A program made the translations under genes and the position numbers. 26,643 bases of DNA, taken from positions 1-26,643 of the forward strand of contig JBQCHG010000064.1 in the NCBI GenBank assembly GCA_051954935.1. The letters are read 5' to 3'. Shown here piece by piece: positions 20,735-26,643 of this stretch. Source of the stretch: 66-474 sp051954935. GTDB taxonomy: Bacteria > Pseudomonadota > Gammaproteobacteria > Xanthomonadales > Rhodanobacteraceae. Positions within the stretch are counted from its first letter, which is position 1, and each line of letters opens with the position of its first letter. Under the pieces are notes generated by a model. The model was given only the letters and a program-made list of their open reading frames with translations, searched no databases and was not told the origin of the DNA.

Positions 20735-21481
20735 TCAGATCGCCAGCGTGCGCCCGCCGTCCACGCGGATGATCTCGCCCGTCACGAACGGCGCGTCGCG
20801 CAGAAGCCACAACACCGCGCCGGCGATATCTCCCGGAGAACCGGCGCGGCCGAGCGGCGTGCGTGCGAGGATTGTCTGCCGGTCCGCGTATTCCTTGCCG
20901 GATTCCGGCCACAGCACCGCGCCCGGCGCCACGCCGTTGACGCGCACCTCCGGCGCCAGCTCCTGCGCGAGCGACAGCGTCGCCATCGCCAACGCGGCCT
21001 TGCTCATGCAGTATGTGGCGTGTTGCGGCAGCGGACGTTCCGCGTAGATGTCCACGATGTTGACGATCGCGCCGCGCGCGCTCCTCAGATGCGGCGCCGC
21101 GGCTTGCGCCAGCAGCAGCGGAGCGCGTGCGTTTGCCGCGAACAGTTCGTCGCATTGTCGTGCTTCGATGCCACCCAGCGGCGTGGGATAGAACGTCGAT
21201 GCGTTGTTGACCAGCGCATCGAGCCGGCCGAAGCGGGAGACGATTTCCGCGACGAGTTCGGGAAAGCGATCGCTCTCGCCGAGATCGGCCTGCAGGCCGA
21301 GCGTGGAACCGGCGCGCAGCGACTCCAGTTCCGCGATCAGCGCATCGCGTTCATCGACCGAGCGCCGGCAATGCAGCACCACGTCGTAGCCGGCCGCGTG
21401 CAGCGTGCGTGCGATCGCCGCGCCGACGCGCCTGGCGGCGCCGGTGACCAGCGCGACCGGCTGTCCCGATGGTTTCATCAT
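20735..21481 (-). CDS. Pteridine reductase-like short-chain dehydrogenase (FolM/PTR1-like)
   Basis: This 248-residue NADPH-dependent SDR probably reduces dihydropterin or dihydrofolate. The cofactor motif is TGAARRVG (13-20), the TGxxxRxG form that marks pteridine reductases. The catalytic set is NIVD with D144, Y157 and K161, where an aspartate replaces the usual serine of SDRs, as in Leishmania PTR1. VNNAST and the final VTGEIIRVDGG block are typical. ATG at 21481 has AGGA about 10 nt upstream; an ATG 7 codons earlier is possible. The folB and folK genes close by fit a role in pterin metabolism. It is divergent from the methyltransferase gene. Confidence 0.88.
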   Translation of the reverse strand: MMKPSGQPVALVTGAARRVGAAIARTLHAAGYDVVLHCRRSVDERDALIAELESLRAGSTLGLQADLGESDRFPELVAEIVSRFGRLDALVNNASTFYPTPLGGIEARQCDELFAANARAPLLLAQAAAPHLRSARGAIVNIVDIYAERPLPQHATYCMSKAALAMATLSLAQELAPEVRVNGVAPGAVLWPESGKEYADRQTILARTPLGRAGSPGDIAGAVLWLLRDAPFVTGEIIRVDGGRTLAI

Positions 21482-21524
21482 GGCCGCGCTATCCTGCGGC
21501 ATTCGTGCAGTGGCCGCAAATGGA

Positions 21525-22739
21525 ATGCTCGTGAGCAACGAAATGCCCGAACCGGGTGCCGAGGAGCGCGCGCATTCGCAGCGGCTCGTCGCCCTGATCC
21601 GCAACGAGATCGGCAGCAGGGGCCCGATGCCGTTCGCGCGTTTCATGGAGCGCTGCCTGTACGCGCCGGGGCTCGGTTATTACAGCGCCGGACGGCTGAA
21701 ATTCGGCGCGCAGGGAGATTTCGTCACCGCGCCGGAACTGGGCCCGCTGTTCGCGCGATGCGTCGCGCGCGCGCTGGCGCCCGCATTGCGCGACTGCGGC
21801 GAGGACGCGGTGTGGTTCGAACTGGGCGGCGGCAGCGGCGCGTTTGCACGCGATTGCCTGCTCGCGCTGCAGGCTCTGGGCGCGCCGCCCTTGCAGTACT
21901 GGCTTCTGGAACCCAGCGCCGACCTGCGCGAGCGGCAACGCGATCTCCTGCAGCGATCTTTGCCGCCGCAGTTGTTCGCGCGCGTGCAATGGCTGGAGCG
22001 CCCGCCACAGGCGCAGTGGCAAGGCGTGCTGTTCGCCAACGAAGTGCTCGACGCGTTGCCTGTCACGCGCTTCCGCGTGGGCGATGGAGAAGTGTTCGAG
22101 GAACACGTCGCTTTGAATCAGGTCGCGCTGGATGTGGGGAATGCCTTCATCCGCGTGGACCAGCCCGCGGATGCACTGGTCGCCGGCGCGGTGCGCCATC
22201 TGCAGCGCAAGCTCGGCGCGCCGTTCGCCGAAGGCTATCGTTCGGAAGTGTTGCCGCAACTGCCGTGGTGGATCGAGGCGATCGCCGGCACCTTGCAGAA
22301 AGGCGCGGCGCTGTTCGTGGATTACGGTTATCCACGCCGCGAGTTCTATCTTCCCGAGCGCCGGGACGGGACGCTCGTGTGCCATTACCGTCATCGCGCG
22401 CAGGGTGACGCGCTGTGGCATCCGGGCCTGCAGGACATCACCGCATTCGTGGACTTCACCGCGTTGATCGAAGCGGGCATCGCGGCAGGGTTCGATTTCG
22501 TCAGCTATGCGAGCCAGGCACAGTTCCTGATGGCGAGCGGGCTGGATGGTGTGTTCGCGGAAGCCCATGCACAGGCCCCGGACGAGGTCGCGCGCTATGC
22601 GCTCGCACAGCAGGTCAAGAAGCTCACCTTGCCCGGCGAAATGGGCGAGCGCTTCCAGGCGATGCTGTTCGCGCGCGATCTGGAGTCCGGACAATTGTTC
22701 GCGCCGCTGATCGCGGTGGATCGCAGCGAGCGATTGTAA
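21525..22739 (+). CDS. SAM-dependent methyltransferase, MidA/NDUFAF7 family
   Basis: This 404-residue methyltransferase belongs to the family of mitochondrial NDUFAF7, which methylates an arginine of a complex I subunit; bacterial members are poorly characterised. Visible features are the substrate-side entry GYYSAGRLKFGAQGDFVTAP (51-70), the SAM-binding FELGGGSG (98-105), the LFANEVLDALPVTRF block and DYGYPRREFY. Start choice is uncertain: ATG 21525, GTG 21531 and ATG 21543 are all in frame before the conserved part. Its TAA directly abuts the stop of the first acyltransferase gene, which runs towards it. Confidence 0.88.
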   Translation: MLVSNEMPEPGAEERAHSQRLVALIRNEIGSRGPMPFARFMERCLYAPGLGYYSAGRLKFGAQGDFVTAPELGPLFARCVARALAPALRDCGEDAVWFELGGGSGAFARDCLLALQALGAPPLQYWLLEPSADLRERQRDLLQRSLPPQLFARVQWLERPPQAQWQGVLFANEVLDALPVTRFRVGDGEVFEEHVALNQVALDVGNAFIRVDQPADALVAGAVRHLQRKLGAPFAEGYRSEVLPQLPWWIEAIAGTLQKGAALFVDYGYPRREFYLPERRDGTLVCHYRHRAQGDALWHPGLQDITAFVDFTALIEAGIAAGFDFVSYASQAQFLMASGLDGVFAEAHAQAPDEVARYALAQQVKKLTLPGEMGERFQAMLFARDLESGQLFAPLIAVDRSERL

Positions 22740-23666
22740 TTACTTCGTGCCTTGCGCGGCCTTGTTCCGCGCCACCCAATACGGATCGGGCTCGCCCGGA
22801 TCCGGCCGATCCGACCAGCGCTTGTACGTCCACTGGTACTGCGCGAAGGCAAGTTCCACGCACTCCTGCACGCCGCGATTGAGCGCGCTGCACGCTATGC
22901 GCAGGTCGGGATCGGCGATGCCCTGCGGCGCGGGGCGAAAATGGAGGCGGAATCCCGCGCCTTGCGCCAAGCGTTCGGCGAAGGCGAACAGCACGTCCGC
23001 GCCGGTGCGCTGCGCGATCCGCGGCAGCAGCACCATGGTGTCGGCCTCCACGCCGAAGAACGGCGCGAACTGGCCTTCGCCGCGCTTGGGCTGCTGGTCG
23101 GGCAGGATTCCGACCACGCCGCCAGCCGCGAGCCGCTTGTACAGCGCGCGAACGCCGGCGCCATCGGCGCGCACCTGTTCGGGCGCGAGCTTGCCGCGTG
23201 CGCGCCGCAGCAATGCTTCAAAGGCGATGTCGCGTGGCGGCGCATACAGGATCGCCAGTTGCGTGCGACTGCTGAGCCAGTAATTCAGCAGCTCCCAGCA
23301 ACCCAGGTGTGGCGCGGCGATGATCAGCCCGCGCTTCGTTTGCAGCGCCGCGTCGAACAATTCCTGTCCGCGCACTTCGCGCACCAGTTGCAGCGCGCGC
23401 TCCGCGTCGCGGCCCCACACCGCGGCGAGTTCGGCGGCCGCGCGCCCGGTTTCGATCAGGCACGCGTGGGTGAGCCTGGCGCGCGCGGCATCGTCCAGGT
23501 TGGGGCAGGCGAAGCGCATGTTCACTTCCGTGTGCACGCGTTCGCGCGCGCGCCTGCGCCACCACAGACCCTGCCCCAGCGCGGCGCCAAGCGCGTGCAG
23601 CGCGCGCAACGGCAGCAGGCCGAGCACGCGCAGGGCCGCCCAGGTCAGCGCGACGTACCAGCGCAT
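22740..23666 (-). CDS. LpxL/HtrB-like lysophospholipid acyltransferase 1
   Basis: This 308-residue inner-membrane acyltransferase of the LpxL/LpxM (HtrB/MsbB) family typically adds a secondary fatty acid to lipid A from acyl-ACP. The N-terminal hydrophobic anchor covers about residues 5-35. The catalytic HX4E motif is APHLGCWE, with H120 and E125. GILPDQQP and APFFGVEADT are family blocks, and the terminal AFAQYQWTYKRW is typical. It overlaps the upstream paralogue (TGATG) and forms a coupled pair with it. The two proteins share the MRWY start, the motif and the tail but differ elsewhere, so they probably act on different positions or chains. Confidence 0.9.
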   Translation of the reverse strand: MRWYVALTWAALRVLGLLPLRALHALGAALGQGLWWRRRARERVHTEVNMRFACPNLDDAARARLTHACLIETGRAAAELAAVWGRDAERALQLVREVRGQELFDAALQTKRGLIIAAPHLGCWELLNYWLSSRTQLAILYAPPRDIAFEALLRRARGKLAPEQVRADGAGVRALYKRLAAGGVVGILPDQQPKRGEGQFAPFFGVEADTMVLLPRIAQRTGADVLFAFAERLAQGAGFRLHFRPAPQGIADPDLRIACSALNRGVQECVELAFAQYQWTYKRWSDRPDPGEPDPYWVARNKAAQGTK

Positions 23667-24577
23667 CAGCCCGCTGCTCCGGGCGAGCGGGTGGAAAGAT
23701 AGATGTCCGGCAATCCGCTGCCCGGCCGCGGCTTGAAGCGCTTGTAGTTCCACTGGTATTGCGCGAAGGCTGTTTCCACGCAGTCGGCCACGGCGGCGTT
23801 CAAGGCGGTGCATGCGATGGACAAGTCGGGATCGCGAAGCGTTTCCGGCAGTCGGCGGAAATGGACCACGAAGCCGGCCGCCTTCGGCAGTCGTTCGACG
23901 AACAGCATCAGCACGTTCGCGCCGGTGCGCGCCGCCAGCCGCGGCAGCAGGCTCATTGTCAGCGCGGGTACGCCGAAGAACGGCGCGACCACGCCGCCGC
24001 TGCGCGGCACGTGGTCGGGCATGATCGAAACCACGCCGCCGCCGCTGAGATGCCGGAATACGCGGCGCACGCCGGAGTCGTCGATCGGAAACTGGACGCT
24101 GGCGCCCTTGCCGCGCAGCCGGCGCAGCAGCGCCTCGGCCTGTGCGTAGCGCGGCTGCGTGTAGAAGGTGGCGAATTCGGTGCGCGCGCCGATCCAGTAA
24201 TTGGCGACTTCCCAACTGCCGAGGTGAGGTGCGCACAGGATCAGTCCCTTGCCCGAGGCCAGCGCCGCGTCGAACAGTTCTCCGCCGCGCACTTCGCGAA
24301 CGCTCCCGAGCGTGCGCGAGACACGGCCCCAGATGCCGAACACCTCGGCCAGCGACTTGCCGGTTTCGACCAGGCACGCGCGCGCCAGTTGCGCGCGCGC
24401 GCGGCTGCCCGCCTGCGGTCGCACCCGCGAGAGATTGGCTTCCACAATCTGCCGCTTGCGCGAATGCGTGATCCAGAACAGCCAGCCCAGCGTCGCGCCC
24501 AGCGCTTGCCAGAAACGCAGGGGCAGTTTCGATGCCGCGTGCAGGATCGCGTAAAGGATGAGGGTGTACCAACGCAT
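23666..24577 (-). CDS. LpxL/HtrB-like lysophospholipid acyltransferase 2
   Basis: This is the upstream partner of the acyltransferase pair, 303 residues. It has the N-terminal membrane anchor (about 5-36), the HX4E motif CAPHLGSWE with H118 and E123, the SIMPDHVP and APFFGVPALT blocks and the AFAQYQWNYKRFKPRPG tail. It is the first gene of the pair, and the second gene's ATG overlaps its TGA by one base. Tandem duplication followed by divergence is the simplest origin. Lipid A late acylation is the likely role, though transfer to another lipid is possible. Confidence 0.9.
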   Translation of the reverse strand: MRWYTLILYAILHAASKLPLRFWQALGATLGWLFWITHSRKRQIVEANLSRVRPQAGSRARAQLARACLVETGKSLAEVFGIWGRVSRTLGSVREVRGGELFDAALASGKGLILCAPHLGSWEVANYWIGARTEFATFYTQPRYAQAEALLRRLRGKGASVQFPIDDSGVRRVFRHLSGGGVVSIMPDHVPRSGGVVAPFFGVPALTMSLLPRLAARTGANVLMLFVERLPKAAGFVVHFRRLPETLRDPDLSIACTALNAAVADCVETAFAQYQWNYKRFKPRPGSGLPDIYLSTRSPGAAG

Positions 24578-24618
24578 CGCGCGAGTGTAGCCAAGAATGT
24601 TGCTACGCTCTCCCCGGC

Positions 24619-25086
24619 ATGATTTCCCTTCTCCAGCGCGTCACCGAAGCCCGCGTCGTCGTGGCTGGCGAGACCGTCGGCGCGATCGGCGCCGGCCTGC
24701 TGGTGCTGGTGGCGGTGGAGCCGCAGGACGGCGAGGCGCAGGCCCGGCGCATGTGCGAGCGCCTGCTGGGCTACCGGGTGTTCGCGGACGAGGCGGGTCG
24801 CATGAACCGTTCCCTCGCCGATGTCCGGGGCGGCCTGTTGCTGGTGCCGCAGTTCACGCTCGCCGCGGATACCGCCAAGGGCATGCGGCCGAGCTTCACG
24901 TCGGCCGCTTCACCCGAGCACGGGCGCAGGTGGTTCGACCGGCTTGTCGAACTGGCCCGCGCGTCGCACGGGAAGGTTGAAACCGGCCGCTTCGGCGCGC
25001 ATATGCAGGTACATCTGGTGAACGACGGTCCCATTACGTTTGTCTTGCGATCTTCCATGATCGCTGCCCGAAGTATGCCCGGTTAG
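24619..25086 (+). CDS. dtd: D-aminoacyl-tRNA deacylase
   Basis: Dtd frees tRNA from mistakenly attached D-amino acids and glycine. The 155-residue protein starts ISLLQRVTEARV, keeps the GYRVFADEAGRMN block and has the cross-subunit NDGPIT motif (Gly-cisPro) at 135-140. The other active-site motif, usually SQFTL, reads PQFTL at 77-81, so serine is replaced by proline. GMRPSF and RFGAHMQVHLVN are otherwise normal. The start at 24619 matches homologues. It is divergent from the acyltransferase pair, with 41 nt between starts, and lies upstream of rpoD. Confidence 0.94.
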   Translation: MISLLQRVTEARVVVAGETVGAIGAGLLVLVAVEPQDGEAQARRMCERLLGYRVFADEAGRMNRSLADVRGGLLLVPQFTLAADTAKGMRPSFTSAASPEHGRRWFDRLVELARASHGKVETGRFGAHMQVHLVNDGPITFVLRSSMIAARSMPG

Positions 25087-25090
25087 CCCG

Positions 25091-25108
25091 CCACTCTTTC
25101 GAGAGTGG
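25091..25108. terminator. Hairpin with TTCG loop after dtd
   Basis: CCACTCT (25091-25097) and AGAGTGG (25102-25108) pair perfectly around TTCG, an unusually stable tetraloop. It is 4 nt after the dtd stop and so may terminate or protect that transcript. No T-run follows. Confidence 0.5.
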
Positions 25109-25390
25109 AACCCAGAAGCGGCCACGGAGCTCTTGGCCACGGATGGCGGCTTTGGCCGCACGATTCACAAAAAGCAGGATCATTAGCGCGCGCTTGGCCG
25201 GCCCGCCGACAGGGAATGGCGGCTGGAGCCCGCGCAGCCCGCAATGCCAACCAGCTACTCGGCTTGCGCGTTTCTTGCATGGAAATTTTGCCCCGCCGCG
25301 ACCCTCCGGCGCGGGCACCAATGCATTGAAATCTGGTCAAAAGATCGCCAAATCCGTTAAAATAGCCGGTTCACGTTCTCGCGGTGCCCC
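25109..25390. promoter_or_regulatory. Upstream region of rpoD
   Basis: This gap holds no gene that I can support. The first part is GC-rich and contains the direct repeat GGCCACGGA (25120-25128 and 25135-25143). The last 70 bases are AT-richer: TAAAAT at 25358-25363 is a likely -10 element, with TTGAAA (25326-25331) too far away to be its -35; TGGTCA (25334-25339) at 18 bp is a weaker candidate. Short minus-strand frames here have no recognisable protein features. Confidence 0.4.
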
Positions 25391-26643
25391 ATGGAAAACC
25401 TCCCCCAGCAGCAATCCGAAATCAAGCAGTTGATCACCAAAGGCCGTGAGCAGGGCTACCTGACTTACGCCGAAGTCAACGATCACCTGCCGGACGACAT
25501 CGTTGATCCGGAGCAGATCGAAGACATCATCGGCATGATCAACGGCATGGGCATCGAGGTGCACGAAGTCGCACCCGATACCGAGCTGCTGTTGCCCGAT
25601 GCGCCAGCGACTGGCGAAGACGACGAAACCGCGACGGAGGAAGCCGTCGCGATGCTCTCGGCCGTGGATGCGGAAGTGGGCCGTACCACCGATCCGGTGC
25701 GCATGTACATGCGCGAGATGGGCACGGTGGAACTGCTGACCCGCGAGGGCGAGATCGCCATCGCCAAGCGCATCGAGGAAGGCCTGAACCAGGTCCAGAC
25801 CGCGCTGGCCAGCTTCCCGTGGGCGATCGGCCTGCTGCTCGAAGAGTACGACCAGCACCTCGATGGCAAGCGCCGCATGAGCGAGATCATCGCCGGCTTC
25901 GCCGACCAGGAAATCCCCGCCGAGGAATTCGGCGTGGCAGCGCCCGCCGCGGAAGTGGACGGCGATGCCGAGGTCGAGGACGAGGACGAGGAAGAAACGC
26001 CCACCGACGAGGATGCCGGCCCGAGCGGCCCGGATCCGGTGGAAGTTGCGCGTCGCATGGACGTCCTGCGCGAGCAGTACGGCAAGTTCCAGAAGACCGC
26101 CGAGAAGTACGGCATCACCGACAAGAAGTCGCAGAAGTTGCGCGACAAGATGGCGGAAGAGTTCCTGAAACTGAAACTCCCGTCCGCGCTGATCGACGGT
26201 TTCGTCCGCAAGCTGCGCGAAGTGGTGGCTTCGATCCGCCATCACGAGCGCGCGGTGATGGACATCTGCACGCGCGTGTGCCGCATGCCGCGCAAGGATT
26301 TCATCGACCTGTTCCCGTCCAACGAGACCAACCTTGAGTGGGTCAACGAGCTGTCGCGCAAGCGCCAGAAGTGGACACCGGCGGTGCGCAACCACCGCGA
26401 CGACATCCTGGCCGAGCAGCAGAAGCTCGCCGAGATCGAGCGCGCGCTGTACCTGCCGCTGACCGACATCAAGGAAATCAACCGCGCGATGTCCATCGGC
26501 GAGGCCAAGGCCCGCCGCGCGAAAAAGGAGATGGTCGAGGCCAACCTGCGCCTGGTCATCTCCATCGCGAAGAAGTACACCAACCGCGGCCTGCAATTCC
26601 TCGACCTGATCCAGGAAGGCAACATCGGCCTGATGAAGGCGGT
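25391..26643 (+). CDS. rpoD: RNA polymerase primary sigma factor RpoD, 3'-truncated
   Basis: RpoD is the housekeeping sigma-70 factor. About 417 residues are visible before the window ends. Region 1.1 covers roughly residues 1-80, with SEIKQLITKGREQGYLTYAE. Region 1.2 includes DPVRMYMREMGTVELLTREGE at about 101-121. The non-conserved region follows and contains a very acidic stretch at about 183-216. The start of region 2 is present, with MVEANLRLVISIAKKY at about 380-395 and LQFLDLIQEGNIGLMKA at the edge. Regions 2.4, 3 and 4 lie outside. The start at ATG 25391 matches homologues; its ribosome binding site is weak. It is on the opposite strand to dnaG and rpsU and not next to either. Confidence 0.97.
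   Translation, partial: MENLPQQQSEIKQLITKGREQGYLTYAEVNDHLPDDIVDPEQIEDIIGMINGMGIEVHEVAPDTELLLPDAPATGEDDETATEEAVAMLSAVDAEVGRTTDPVRMYMREMGTVELLTREGEIAIAKRIEEGLNQVQTALASFPWAIGLLLEEYDQHLDGKRRMSEIIAGFADQEIPAEEFGVAAPAAEVDGDAEVEDEDEEETPTDEDAGPSGPDPVEVARRMDVLREQYGKFQKTAEKYGITDKKSQKLRDKMAEEFLKLKLPSALIDGFVRKLREVVASIRHHERAVMDICTRVCRMPRKDFIDLFPSNETNLEWVNELSRKRQKWTPAVRNHRDDILAEQQKLAEIERALYLPLTDIKEINRAMSIGEAKARRAKKEMVEANLRLVISIAKKYTNRGLQFLDLIQEGNIGLMKA

Noticed and set aside
25034..25340. Two short minus-strand frames before rpoD
   Set aside because: They have no family features, no ribosome binding site and overlap the rpoD promoter region; a repeat-derived segment is more likely.
1..26643. CRISPR arrays, tRNA or rRNA genes, integrases and insertion sequences
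   Set aside because: No regularly spaced direct repeats, cloverleaf candidates or transposase-like proteins were found on either strand by eye.

Overview
The window is a GC-rich, densely packed bacterial chromosome segment. Housekeeping genes (dnaG, rpsU, GatB/YqeY, tsaD, folB, folK, dtd, rpoD) and the lipid A acyltransferase and MidA-type proteins point to a gammaproteobacterium. The style of RpoD and the REP-like repeats fit the Xanthomonadales, most likely a Rhodanobacteraceae/Xanthomonadaceae relative. This placement is by recognition, not by a search.

Layout. 0-2.2 kb: the end of a glutathione peroxidase gene converging on dnaG. 2.3-3.4 kb: a small UPF0391-type membrane protein and a membrane fatty acid desaturase, both on the minus strand. 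3.6-7.8 kb: a plus-strand, translationally coupled four-gene efflux operon (outer-membrane lipoprotein channel, ABC permease, ABC ATPase, membrane fusion lipoprotein). 7.9-10.0 kb: a HAD phosphatase and a class III aminotransferase. 10.1-11.8 kb: a truncated CysB-like LysR gene divergent from a cysteine synthase. 11.8-17.1 kb: a compact seven-gene minus-strand operon (ureohydrolase-like enzyme, SMR-like membrane protein, alpha/beta hydrolase, FemAB/GNAT acyltransferase, second SMR-like protein, acyl carrier protein, ketoacyl-ACP synthase). 17.1-20.0 kb: GatB/YqeY and rpsU facing away from tsaD-folB-folK. 20.0-24.6 kb: an EcsC protein, a pteridine reductase-like SDR, a MidA-type methyltransferase and two tandem LpxL/HtrB-like acyltransferases. 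24.6 kb to the end: dtd and the first two thirds of rpoD.

Two features stand out. First, the seven-gene operon has four start/stop overlaps or near-contacts and combines acyl-chain chemistry (ACP, KAS), an N-acyl or aminoacyl transferase, a metal-dependent ureohydrolase-like enzyme and two different SMR half-transporters. This looks like a dedicated route for making and moving an acylated, probably nitrogen-containing, small molecule or lipid; I do not recognise it as a described system. Second, the genes of the classical macromolecular synthesis operon (rpsU, dnaG, rpoD) are all here but scattered, with about 15 kb of metabolic and efflux genes between GatB/YqeY and dnaG and with rpoD on the opposite strand.

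No tRNA, rRNA, CRISPR array, transposase or integrase was seen. Repeats are limited to a REP-like hairpin at the gpx stop codon, an 86-bp inverted-repeat element before folB, and short repeats in intergenic regions.
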